From Desulfopila sp. IMCC35006 (GTDB lineage Bacteria; Desulfobacterota; Desulfobulbia; Desulfobulbales; Desulfocapsaceae), in contig NZ_SWCM01000004.1 of the NCBI RefSeq assembly GCF_005116645.1, positions 310,001 through 374,000 of the forward strand: 64,000 nucleotides of DNA, in the 5' to 3' direction. Of the stretch, positions 8,652-17,680 are shown piece by piece. Below the pieces are notes generated by a model. It was not told the DNA's origin. It saw only the letters and a list, made by a program, of their open reading frames with translations, and did not search any database. Position 1 is the first letter of the stretch. Each line of letters begins with the position of its first letter. Both the position numbers and the translations under genes were made by a program.

Positions 8652-10550
8652 TCATTCAGTTCGGGCCGCGAGCATAAAGTCACGCCAGATGGGTGCAGCG
8701 GTGGTACCGCCGCTCTCCTTGTTGCCCATCGACTGGTTATGGTCGTTGCCCACCCAGACCCCCGTAGTATACCGCCCATCGTAGCCGACAAACCAGGCGT
8801 CGCGATTGTCATCGGACGTCCCTGTTTTACCACCCCTTACACCGGGGACGTCGGCTACTTTACTGCCTGTCCCGCCGGTTACAACCCCCCGCAGCATAGT
8901 CCGCATCTGTCCCATTACCGGTGCGCTGGCAATAACCTGTTTGCTTCTGCTCTTCTCAGGTAACAGGATGGTCCCGTCTGCTGCGATGATTTTGCTGATG
9001 AACGAGGGCTCGGTAAAACTTCCATCGCCGGCAAAAGGGGTATAGGCGGCGGTCAGCTCCAGAAGGGACACATCCGCCGCCCCGAGTGCGAGCGAGAGAT
9101 CCGGCTGCAGTTTGCAGGTAAAACCTACCTTTCTGGCAATTTTATGAACCTCTTTATAGCCGATCTGCTGCATCAGCCGCACCGTTGCCGCATTGAGGGA
9201 ATGAGCCAGGGCATCGGCGAGGGTGGTCTGCCCATGGTACTTCCCGGAGTAATTCTTCGGGCTCCAGCTTCGACCATCCCGGCCGGATATCGAGAGCGGA
9301 CTGTCGTCGATACTCGATTGAGAAGACCAGCCCTGGTTCAATGCCGCTGTAAAGACAAAGGGCTTAAAGGTCGATCCTGCCGGTCTTTTTGCCTGACTTG
9401 CCCGGTCAAAGGGCGATTTGCTAAACGAAGTGCCCCCGACCAGAGCCCTTACTCGCGAAGATGCTGTTTCAATGCAGACCAGACTCCCCTGCGGCACAGC
9501 CTCAATTTTATCTCCCGCCAGGGTTTTTCGACTGAGCCCCGCCCTCACCCCGCGTCGCACCGCACTGAGCGCCTGGGCCTGCATTTTTGTATCGAGATTG
9601 GTATAAATTCGGGCTCCGGCGGTCTGCAGCGCGCCTTGCAGAATATCCCGTGCCTGCTTCTTCACCAGTTCCAGGTAATATCCGTTTTCGTCAGTTGCCT
9701 GCTGCTTTCGCGGATTGAGGGCAATCACCTCATCATAGGCTTTCTGAGCCTCCTCCGGGGTGACAAAGCCATCGGCCGCCATGCGATTGAGAACATACTT
9801 CTGTCGTTCTACCGCACGATCAAGATGGTCAAAAAGCGAGTATCTGCTCGGTGCCTGGGGCAGACCGGCAAGCAGAGCACATTCACCTAAGGTGAGGCTC
9901 GCGGCGCTTTTATCAAAATATACCTGTGCCGCCGCCTCTATCCCGTGAGCCCCTTCACCAAGATAGATCTGGTTGAGATAAATATAGAGGATTTCATCTT
10001 TGCTGAGCAGCTTATCAATGCGCCAGGCGAGAATGGCCTCTTTAAATTTACGGACGTAGGTTTTTTCCGGAGTCAGCAGCAACGATTTGGCGACCTGCTG
10101 GGTAATGGTCGATCCCCCCTGACTCTTTGCCCCATCTTGAAAATTATGCATTGCAGCCCGAAATACCGAAATAAAATCGAGCCCCGGATGCTCATAAAAG
10201 CGCCCGTCCTCGGCCGCAACAAAGGCTTTCGGCAGAAAAGGCGACATGGCTGCAAGCGGTATCACCGTTCTGTTTTCGGTAAACATCCGCTCGACAATCA
10301 TGCCCTTACTGTCGTAAATGATAGTTGCCTGCGCCGGTCGATACCTGGTCACTGACCGGATATCAGGCATATTCAAGCTGATGAGGAGATACAGCAGGCT
10401 GCCGAGGAAGGCTGTCTGCAGCAGACAGATAATAATAAGAAAAGTATAGATATGTTTTTCAGTATAGACGTTTCGTCGTGGCGCGGGTTTTCGAGTCGGC
10501 CTCTTGCTTGTGTTCTGTGGTTTTGGGGGTGACACTTTCCGGACACTCAT
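8652..10550 (-). CDS. Class A penicillin-binding protein (PBP1A-like)
   Basis: Bifunctional peptidoglycan synthase. The order is a basic cytoplasmic tail, one membrane segment (residues about 35-57), and a GT51 glycosyltransferase domain with EDGRFYEHPG and GGSTITQQ. A transpeptidase domain follows with the catalytic motifs STFK, SLN and KTG. At about 632 aa it lacks the large insert seen in enteric PBP1A. The ATG at 10550 (MSVRKV) is preferred; a TTG 45 bases earlier would add 15 residues. It converges with pit, leaving 28 bases between the stops. Confidence 0.88.
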   Translation of the reverse strand: MSVRKVSPPKPQNTSKRPTRKPAPRRNVYTEKHIYTFLIIICLLQTAFLGSLLYLLISLNMPDIRSVTRYRPAQATIIYDSKGMIVERMFTENRTVIPLAAMSPFLPKAFVAAEDGRFYEHPGLDFISVFRAAMHNFQDGAKSQGGSTITQQVAKSLLLTPEKTYVRKFKEAILAWRIDKLLSKDEILYIYLNQIYLGEGAHGIEAAAQVYFDKSAASLTLGECALLAGLPQAPSRYSLFDHLDRAVERQKYVLNRMAADGFVTPEEAQKAYDEVIALNPRKQQATDENGYYLELVKKQARDILQGALQTAGARIYTNLDTKMQAQALSAVRRGVRAGLSRKTLAGDKIEAVPQGSLVCIETASSRVRALVGGTSFSKSPFDRASQAKRPAGSTFKPFVFTAALNQGWSSQSSIDDSPLSISGRDGRSWSPKNYSGKYHGQTTLADALAHSLNAATVRLMQQIGYKEVHKIARKVGFTCKLQPDLSLALGAADVSLLELTAAYTPFAGDGSFTEPSFISKIIAADGTILLPEKSRSKQVIASAPVMGQMRTMLRGVVTGGTGSKVADVPGVRGGKTGTSDDNRDAWFVGYDGRYTTGVWVGNDHNQSMGNKESGGTTAAPIWRDFMLAARTE

Positions 10551-10637
10551 GGTAATATTCAACTGCTCACTTGGGTTTTTGCCAATCTGGAGCAATGTAA
10601 CATCTGCCTATGAACTATCAACAGGAAAGTCGGTACC

Positions 10638-12551
10638 ATGTCAAAAATACGTATACTTCCCGAACAACTTGCCAATCAGATCGCGGCCGGCGAAGTCGTT
10701 GAACGTCCCGCCTCGGTCGTTAAAGAACTCCTGGAAAATAGTCTGGATGCGGGGGCAGATCGTGTTGAAATTGAAATCGAGGGTGGCGGCACCAGGTTGA
10801 TCCGCATCATCGATAACGGCGAAGGAATGGATGAGGATGACCTGCTGCTCAGCCTGGAACGCCACGGCACCTCGAAGATCAAGACCCAGGAAGACCTGGG
10901 GGCCATCGGCACGCTTGGTTTTCGCGGAGAGGCGGTTCCGTCTATTGGATCGGTTTCGCAAATGACCATAACCTCCCGCCCTGAGCAGGCTGAACTCGGC
11001 ACAAGCGTGGTGCTGCACTTCGGCAAATTAAGCAAGGTGCATGAAAGCGGCTGCAGTTTCGGCACGACCGTTGAAGTGCGTAACCTTTTTGGCAATACTC
11101 CGGCCCGGCGAAAATTTCTGCGAACCGCGCGCACCGAACTTGGCCATATCGAGGAAGTGGTAAAAAATTACGCCCTCGGCTCCCCTGGTGTCACCTTTAT
11201 TCTCCGTCTTGACGGCAGAGACGCAATTTATCTGGATAATTCTCTATCAATAGAGCAGCGTCTTGCCAATATCATGCACTATGACGGCCCTTTTATTCCC
11301 GTCGGCAAACCTGAACACACCCAGGCGCTACGCCGGGTATCCGGTTTTTTGGTGCCCCCGGAGAAGGTAACCGCAGGACCTTCCAGAATGCGCCTCTTTG
11401 TCAATGGCCGGGCGGTGCGGGACAGAATGATACTGCATGCGGTTACCGAAGGTTTACGCGGCTTCCTGATGAAAGGCAAGAATCCATCCGGTCTGATACA
11501 TCTCACCCTGCCCCCGGAGGAGGTTGATGTCAATGTGCATCCGGCCAAGCATGAGGTCCGATTTCGCAATTCCCGTGACATCCACGCCCTGCTCAGTCAA
11601 TCGGTTACCGACGCCATGCGGGCCCATCAACTGGCAATCAAAACAGCAATCTTCGGTCCGGATCGAATACAGGAAAGGACTCGATTTCCCTCAGACTCAA
11701 AGCCGGAACATCCCCCCTCTTTCGCCTCGCCCGATTATTCTACCGAGCTGCCGGATGACCATTTGAGCCAGAGAAGACAAGACAGCCCCTCCGGCGCGGT
11801 CAATACGCGCCGGAGTACTCCGGTTCGGGAAAAATCGCTCTCCTCGAACGTACGTGCACCGGACCCGGTTCAACCACTCTTTGTCACCGCCGAGCCGATG
11901 CAGCGATTATCGTCCGAACCAGAAACGGTCCCCGTTCAACGGGACAATCATCAGCAGGATAAGAGGGCAGTCGGCCACAACCTGATTATTGTCGGTCAGT
12001 ATGACGATCTCTATATTTTCTGTAAAACAAGCGAAGGACTGCTGGTCATTGATCAACACGCCGCCCACGAGCGATTGCTCTATGAAAAACTGCGCAAGCA
12101 GTATCTGGCCAATACGGTCGTCCGCCAGACCCTGATGTTTCCGGAAACGGTCGAGTTGTCGATTTTCCAGGCGCAGCTGGTGGAAAAAAACGAGGAGGAG
12201 ATCGACCGGATCGGTTTTTCCATTCGGGAATTTGGCGGCAACACGTATATAATATCTGCAGTTCCGGCCCTTGCCGGTCTGGCCAATGGTCGCGAACTCT
12301 TTCTCGATATTCTCGAACAGTTCGGCAGCGAAAGCAGTAAGGGGGATACCGGCGGATACCTCGATACGATACTCGCGACCATGGCCTGTAAAGCGGCAGT
12401 GAAGGCCGGGACGAAACTTTCCAATCCGGAAATAGATACCCTTCTCAATGAGATGACCAGGGCAGATTTATTTTCCCACTGTCCCCATGGACGGCCGGTG
12501 GTCAAACTGTTCACCAGAGATGAGGTGAAAAAATGGTTCTACCGCACCTGA
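10638..12551 (+). CDS. mutL: DNA mismatch repair protein MutL, endonuclease type
   Basis: This 637-aa protein has the GHKL ATPase motifs at the N-terminus (ENSLDAGAD, DNGEGM, TLGFRGEA). A Pro/Ser-rich linker covers about 350-440. The C-terminal dimerisation domain carries DQHAAHERLLYE, which fits the DQHA-x2-E-x4-E metal site of MutL nickases. ACKAAVKAG and CPHGRP, the partner motifs of that site, are also present. It should therefore nick DNA itself, as in bacteria lacking MutH. The next gene starts inside its last codons. Confidence 0.95.
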   Translation: MSKIRILPEQLANQIAAGEVVERPASVVKELLENSLDAGADRVEIEIEGGGTRLIRIIDNGEGMDEDDLLLSLERHGTSKIKTQEDLGAIGTLGFRGEAVPSIGSVSQMTITSRPEQAELGTSVVLHFGKLSKVHESGCSFGTTVEVRNLFGNTPARRKFLRTARTELGHIEEVVKNYALGSPGVTFILRLDGRDAIYLDNSLSIEQRLANIMHYDGPFIPVGKPEHTQALRRVSGFLVPPEKVTAGPSRMRLFVNGRAVRDRMILHAVTEGLRGFLMKGKNPSGLIHLTLPPEEVDVNVHPAKHEVRFRNSRDIHALLSQSVTDAMRAHQLAIKTAIFGPDRIQERTRFPSDSKPEHPPSFASPDYSTELPDDHLSQRRQDSPSGAVNTRRSTPVREKSLSSNVRAPDPVQPLFVTAEPMQRLSSEPETVPVQRDNHQQDKRAVGHNLIIVGQYDDLYIFCKTSEGLLVIDQHAAHERLLYEKLRKQYLANTVVRQTLMFPETVELSIFQAQLVEKNEEEIDRIGFSIREFGGNTYIISAVPALAGLANGRELFLDILEQFGSESSKGDTGGYLDTILATMACKAAVKAGTKLSNPEIDTLLNEMTRADLFSHCPHGRPVVKLFTRDEVKKWFYRT

Positions 12552-13168
12552 GAACGGCAGCGCGTACCCCTGAATCGCCAGGCAGGGATGGACGGAGAGA
12601 CACCGTATGGGTCTGGGAAACAAGCAGCTTTTCAGGCCGTGCACTCCTTTTCCTGGCTCTGCTGGCGGTTCTGCTGCAGAGCGGCTGCGCCAAACCTCCG
12701 GTCGCCAAAATTATGGAGACGACTGCCTATTGCGGCTGCTCCTCCTGCTGCAGTTGGGAAAGAGGGAGCTGGGCCATGCTGAAGCTTGATTTCTGGAACC
12801 GCTATGTAAGTGCCGGCCCGAATGCCGGCAGGCCGTACAGCGGTCTCACCGCCAGCGGTACGGTTCCTTACGAGCCCGAAGAGGGGCTGCTTTCCGTAGA
12901 CTCCATCTACCGCCCCTGGATGATACCGGTTCGCCTTATCCTGTTCCCCTGGTACCTGCTGCCGCATGACGGTACCATTGCCGCAGACACCAAATATTAC
13001 CCTTTCGGAACCCGGATGTACGTTCCGGGGTATGGCCAAGGCGTTGTCGAAGACCGTGGCGGAGCGATTAAAGGGCCCAACCGGATCGACCTTTATTTCG
13101 ATTCGCACAGCGATGCACTCGCCTGGGGCAGGAAAAAGGTTCGAGTTACCATCGAATATCCCCGATAA
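12533..13168 (+). CDS. 3D-domain lipoprotein (MltA-like fold)
   Basis: This 211-aa protein has a lipoprotein signal ending LLQSGC (residues about 47-52) after an unusually long N-terminal extension. No better start was found in frame. The C-terminal half matches the 3D domain of MltA-type lytic transglycosylases and resuscitation factors, including AADTKYYPFGT and the aspartates in VEDRGGAIKGPNRIDLYF. Two Cys pairs (CGCSSCC) follow the lipidation site. The start codon overlaps the end of mutL by 19 bases, implying coupled translation. The likely role is peptidoglycan turnover at the outer or inner membrane. Confidence 0.78.
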   Translation: MVLPHLRTAARTPESPGRDGRRDTVWVWETSSFSGRALLFLALLAVLLQSGCAKPPVAKIMETTAYCGCSSCCSWERGSWAMLKLDFWNRYVSAGPNAGRPYSGLTASGTVPYEPEEGLLSVDSIYRPWMIPVRLILFPWYLLPHDGTIAADTKYYPFGTRMYVPGYGQGVVEDRGGAIKGPNRIDLYFDSHSDALAWGRKKVRVTIEYPR

Positions 13169-13193
13169 TTCCCTGAGGGTCAATGGACCTTAA

Positions 13194-14435
13194 TTGGCAA
13201 AACAGCTTATGAAAATCCACCCCATGACTCTCTTGCGTGTCTTTCTGCCCTTTGCCGCCGGTTATTTTATATCCTATATCTACCGGGTAGTGAATGCGGT
13301 AATTGCCCCCGATCTCGTCGCCGATATAGGCGTCGGCCCTTCCGCTCTCGGCCTGCTCACCGCGACATACTTTATTTCTTTTGCCTCCTTTCAACTGCCA
13401 CTGGGAGTTCTGCTCGACCGCTTCGGCCCCAGAAAAGTTGAAGCCGGCCTGCTTTTTTTTGCCGCTCTCGGGGCCTTCATTTTTGCCCGGGCTGAAAGTC
13501 TCGCCGGCCTTATCACCGGCCGGGCTTTTATCGGGTTTGGGGTATCCGCCTGTCTTATGGCAGCGTTCAAAGCCTACACCCTCTGGTTTTCCAGGGAAAA
13601 ATGGCCGCTGGTCAACGGATTCCAAATGGCTGCGGGTGGGCTCGGCGCACTCGCTGCGACTTCCCCGGTGGAGGCAGCCCTGCAATTCACCGACTGGCGC
13701 GGCGTATTTATCGGACTCGCTCTCCTTACCCTGATAATCGCCGGGTCAATTTTTTTCATCGTCCCGGAAAAAACAAGCGAAGGCACCGGAGAAAGTCTGC
13801 ATAACCAGATGCGAGGTATCCACGAGGTGTTTGCCAGCCGAAAATTCTGGCGAACGGCACCGCTCACCACCGTGTCGCAGGCGACGTTTCTTGCCATTCA
13901 GGGTCTCTGGGCCGGCCCATGGCTTACCCATGTCGCCGGCTTTGAGCGCACCCAGGTAGCCCGCCTGCTGTTCTGGGTCGCCGTGGCCATGATTGCCGGC
14001 TTTATCGTACTTGGCACCATTGCCGAGCGGTTGAGTAAGCGTGGTGTCTCCGTTGGTGCTACCGCTGTCACCTGCATGTTTTTGTTTATGATCGTCCAGG
14101 TACTGCTCATCCTCGGCCCACCAGCCTGGTGTGTTCCCGTCTGGCTGGCCTTTGGATTTCTGGGTACCTCCAGTATTATTGCTTATTCCGCACTTTCTCA
14201 GTCTTTCCCGGTCCATCTGTCCGGCCGGGTTACCACCGCCGTCAACCTGCTGGTCTTCATCACTGCCTTTGTCGCACAATGGGCTCTGGGAGGAATCATC
14301 GATTTTTTTACCAGGGGAGAGTCGACTCTTTCTCCCACTGGATTTACCGCCGGATTTTCCCTGTTGCTGCTGCTCGAACTGGCGGGAATCGCCTATTATG
14401 TCCTGGCCGGCCGAAAACAAATTGACCACTCCTGA
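13194..14435 (+). CDS. Major facilitator superfamily transporter
   Basis: This 413-aa protein has about 12 hydrophobic segments and the MFS motif A loop (LDRFGPRKV) after the second helix. The substrate cannot be told from sequence. The start is uncertain: TTG 13194 gives MAKQLMK, ATG 13209 gives MKIHPMT, and neither has a clear ribosome site. It lies 25 bases after the 3D lipoprotein and 68 before trmFO on the same strand, so it is probably co-transcribed. Confidence 0.82.
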   Translation: MAKQLMKIHPMTLLRVFLPFAAGYFISYIYRVVNAVIAPDLVADIGVGPSALGLLTATYFISFASFQLPLGVLLDRFGPRKVEAGLLFFAALGAFIFARAESLAGLITGRAFIGFGVSACLMAAFKAYTLWFSREKWPLVNGFQMAAGGLGALAATSPVEAALQFTDWRGVFIGLALLTLIIAGSIFFIVPEKTSEGTGESLHNQMRGIHEVFASRKFWRTAPLTTVSQATFLAIQGLWAGPWLTHVAGFERTQVARLLFWVAVAMIAGFIVLGTIAERLSKRGVSVGATAVTCMFLFMIVQVLLILGPPAWCVPVWLAFGFLGTSSIIAYSALSQSFPVHLSGRVTTAVNLLVFITAFVAQWALGGIIDFFTRGESTLSPTGFTAGFSLLLLLELAGIAYYVLAGRKQIDHS

Positions 14436-14503
14436 GACATGCTTACCATAAGCCAGGTTGGACGACGCATCTCCCCTGTAAACTTTTACTGCGAGAATTC
14501 CCC

Positions 14504-15832
14504 ATGACTGAGAAAAACACAGTCACCATTATAGGTGGCGGGCTGGCTGGCTGCGAGGCGGCATGGCAGATTGCCGAAAGAGGCTGCAAGGTCTGCCTGA
14601 TAGATATGAAACCGCTGCGATTCAGCCCGGCCCACCATTCGGAAAAACTCGGTGAACTGGTCTGCTCCAATTCGCTTCGATCAAATGACCGAACCTCTGC
14701 GGTCGGACTGCTCAAAGAGGAGATGCATCGGTGCAACTCCCTGATGATGCGCATTGCCTATGAGACACAGGTACCTGCTGGCAAGGCTCTGGCAGTCGAC
14801 AGGGAAAAATTTGCCGCCCGGATCACGGAGATTATGGCAAACCATCCCCTGATAGAGATTACCCGACAGGAGATTTTTGCCATCCCTACGCCGGCGCATG
14901 GCAACCCCCCGGTAATTCTTGCGACCGGACCACTCACCTCCGATCCCTTAGCCGAATCCCTTGCCGAACTGACCGGCAGAAAAAGACTGGCTTTTTATGA
15001 CGCCATTGCGCCGATTGTTGCTGCCGACTCGTTGGATATGTCCATTATCTACTGTAAATCACGCTACGATGATGGCCCAGGCGATTATTTGAACTGTCCG
15101 ATGGACAAGGATACCTACCTGAAATTTATCGATGCACTCGGCAAGGCAGAATGTATGCCCTTGCAAGAATTTGAGGAAGCCAAATACTTTGAAGGCTGTC
15201 TGCCGGTGGAAGTAATCCGTTCCCGGGGTGATGACACCCTGCGTTTCGGCCCGATGAAACCCGTTGGCCTGGCCGATCCCAAGACAGGAGAGGATCCGTA
15301 CGCGGTGGTCCAGCTTCGCAAGGAAAACCGGGAAGGCACTACCTATAACATGGTCGGTTTTCAAACCAAATTGACCTACCCGGAACAACAGCGCATTTTT
15401 CGACTTATCCCTGGCATGGCAAAGGCCGAATTTGCCAGACTGGGGTCGATCCATCGCAATACCTTTGTCCTCTCGCCTGAATTACTGCAGCCGACCCTGC
15501 AGTTCAAGATTCGTCCGGATCTGCTGCTGGCCGGCCAACTCTCCGGGGTCGAGGGATATGTTGAATCTGCGGCAATGGGCCTATTGGCCGGAATCAATGG
15601 CGCCCGTCTGGTACAAGGTCTCGCCCTGGTTGTCCCTCCCCGCGAGACGGCTCTCGGATCGCTCGTCTTTCACCTTACCGAGAGCGATCCCCTTCGTTTT
15701 CAGCCGTCAAACATTAACTTCGGTCTCTTTCCCGCCTGGGAAAAGAAAATCAGAAAAAAATACAGAGGAGAGGAACGGGCGCAAAGATCACTGGCAGCAC
15801 TTGAAAAATGGCAGCTTGCGGTAAATCTTTAA
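14504..15832 (+). CDS. trmFO: Methylenetetrahydrofolate-tRNA (uracil-54-C5) methyltransferase TrmFO
   Basis: This 442-aa flavoenzyme makes T54 in the tRNA T-loop using 5,10-methylene-THF and reduced FAD. The N-terminus has the FAD motif ([12 protein letters not shown]), followed by the family signature [11 protein letters not shown] with its conserved cysteine. [17 protein letters not shown] segment near the C-terminus is also diagnostic of TrmFO/GidA relatives. Length is normal. The stop is 11 bases from the convergent primase-helicase stop, with no room for a separate terminator. Confidence 0.95.
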   Translation: MTEKNTVTIIGGGLAGCEAAWQIAERGCKVCLIDMKPLRFSPAHHSEKLGELVCSNSLRSNDRTSAVGLLKEEMHRCNSLMMRIAYETQVPAGKALAVDREKFAARITEIMANHPLIEITRQEIFAIPTPAHGNPPVILATGPLTSDPLAESLAELTGRKRLAFYDAIAPIVAADSLDMSIIYCKSRYDDGPGDYLNCPMDKDTYLKFIDALGKAECMPLQEFEEAKYFEGCLPVEVIRSRGDDTLRFGPMKPVGLADPKTGEDPYAVVQLRKENREGTTYNMVGFQTKLTYPEQQRIFRLIPGMAKAEFARLGSIHRNTFVLSPELLQPTLQFKIRPDLLLAGQLSGVEGYVESAAMGLLAGINGARLVQGLALVVPPRETALGSLVFHLTESDPLRFQPSNINFGLFPAWEKKIRKKYRGEERAQRSLAALEKWQLAVNL

Positions 15833-15843
15833 CCAGGAAAAAG

Positions 15844-17631
15844 TCAGTCTTTTTCCGATACAGGATGCTCGGTAAAACCCCAGTAAGGAAAATCCTGACG
15901 ATATTCAGCAACCTGACCGGGACTATGTTCCCTGCTTGCCACTAAAAAGAGCCTGTTGGCGTTTCCTGCTGCCTTGGCGGAGCCATCTCTTTGAGGAGAT
16001 GCCGGGTAGAGCACCATAGCATTATCCGCACTGTACTCGATGTCTCCGGATCCTTTGAAAACACCGAGGTGTGGCTCTTCAAGATAGGCGCCCGCCTGCC
16101 CTCTGGACAATTCTGAGATAACCAGGAAAGACACCTGCAGTTCATCACGGATAGATTCCATCTGCCGCAGCCAGGCATCAATGCCGGTGCGCCTCTCGGT
16201 AAACTCGTTAAACGGCAGTTTATGCAGGCTGTCGACCACTACGACTGTATAGTCGCTTCGTGTCTCATGACGGATAAAATCAATATGTTTGCGCATCAAC
16301 TCAGGCGTCACCTTCCGGTCGTTGATCACCCGCCAGAAAAAGAGCATTTTCTGCAGTTTTCGCCGGGCTGCCTCGAAGTTGATTTTCTGCTGTTCCGGCA
16401 GGCTCTCGTCGCTTAGCTGCTCCGTGGACAAACGGGCCAATCGACTCAAGGTCCGCCGATAAATTTTCTGTCGACCATTTTCAAAATCATAATACAGCAC
16501 AGGAATATGCCGCAGGGCCATCTCTGATCCAATCTGGATAAGAAAAGTTGATTTGCCGACTTTAGGAGCCCCGCCAATCACATTAATGCCGTGTATTCCA
16601 CCAAGAGCGTCATCTAAACGAGAGAATCCTGACGAGAGGTTCCGGTACTGCTCTCCCTGTTCCTGCTCAAGAGACTGGAGGAAATGACGATACTCACGTT
16701 CAGGTGAAGAAAAAGGCGAGAAAGAACGGGAGTTTTTGACCATTTCACCAAGAGCCTCAGCGAACCCTCGACCCGAGTCTCTTGCCAGCTGCCAAAGTGA
16801 ATATTTCCGGGGACTATTTTTTTGCCAGACCAGGATTCTGGCCTTGTAGCCGATAATCGAGGCCAGATTTCTGGCGGCATTCTCCGACTCCAGGCTATTG
16901 GCGACACAGATAAACAGTGTTTTTACCTTATCGAACAACTGCCCTGGCATCCTCTCAAGTTGAGCATAATGGGAAACCGCCACCCCGGGAAAACCGAGTT
17001 GCTTCAGAGGAAGAAGATTTTCCTCACCCTCGCAAATAAACAATGCTCCGTTCTCGCAACGCGCGATGTCCTGAACATTAAAGATATTGTGCGGTTCTTT
17101 ACTGAATTGTTCAATGCCGTGCCAGAAAGTGTCTTCCGGTCGCTCCGGGTGAACGCAACGGGCGGAATAGCAATTGCCATCGTCCTGTATGTAGGGGTAA
17201 ACAAGATAGCGCCCGTTGAATCCGACCTGCATTTCTTCAAGAACACTCCGGGAGACAGTGCTCTGCTGGAAAAGGCTATAGATGGCATCGGTGATCCTGT
17301 CCCGGTATCCACGTATCTCGTCGTTGATGTTTTCTGCGGGGTACAGTAGCTGCTCGGTGATAATTTCCTGGTCCGGATCATACTCCGGCACTTCAGTGAG
17401 GGGGATGCCGGCAAGACGCGCAAACCAGAGAGGAAAACCACCTGGCACACAACGGTTCACACAACGAAAGTAACCATGGAAGAAACTGGCGGTGTTCAGA
17501 ACAACGCTCAACCTGCCGTCGGCAGAGCCATGTTCTTTACAAAAGGGGCAATCGGCACTGAACTTTTCCTGCCATCGTCCCTTGAGATGGGTGAGGTAAA
17601 ACCGGGAAACAGCATCTTTGCCTTCAGCCAT
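15844..17631 (-). CDS. Twinkle/T7 gp4-like primase-helicase, probably primase-inactive
   Basis: This 595-aa protein starts at ATG 17631, with GGAG 6 bases upstream; a GTG 12 bases earlier overlaps that site. A zinc-ribbon like that of DnaG/T7 primase is at the N-terminus (C28, C31, C57, C61). A TOPRIM-like stretch at about 196-265 has the Glu motif (ICEGEEN), but the usual acidic DxD is replaced by CVANS. A DnaB/RecA helicase domain follows with Walker A (GGAPKVGKST, about 352) and Walker B (VVVVDS, about 465). It sits among housekeeping genes, not phage genes. It may act in replication restart or repair. Confidence 0.75.
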   Translation of the reverse strand: MAEGKDAVSRFYLTHLKGRWQEKFSADCPFCKEHGSADGRLSVVLNTASFFHGYFRCVNRCVPGGFPLWFARLAGIPLTEVPEYDPDQEIITEQLLYPAENINDEIRGYRDRITDAIYSLFQQSTVSRSVLEEMQVGFNGRYLVYPYIQDDGNCYSARCVHPERPEDTFWHGIEQFSKEPHNIFNVQDIARCENGALFICEGEENLLPLKQLGFPGVAVSHYAQLERMPGQLFDKVKTLFICVANSLESENAARNLASIIGYKARILVWQKNSPRKYSLWQLARDSGRGFAEALGEMVKNSRSFSPFSSPEREYRHFLQSLEQEQGEQYRNLSSGFSRLDDALGGIHGINVIGGAPKVGKSTFLIQIGSEMALRHIPVLYYDFENGRQKIYRRTLSRLARLSTEQLSDESLPEQQKINFEAARRKLQKMLFFWRVINDRKVTPELMRKHIDFIRHETRSDYTVVVVDSLHKLPFNEFTERRTGIDAWLRQMESIRDELQVSFLVISELSRGQAGAYLEEPHLGVFKGSGDIEYSADNAMVLYPASPQRDGSAKAAGNANRLFLVASREHSPGQVAEYRQDFPYWGFTEHPVSEKD

Positions 17632-17680
17632 TCCCTGCTCCACATGAGGTTACGAAAGAGATTCTAACCGGCAAAGACAT

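Noticed and set aside
15844-17631. Prophage or plasmid replication module
   Set aside because: Despite the phage-like helicase architecture, no integrase, capsid, repressor or attachment repeat is near; both neighbours are chromosomal genes.
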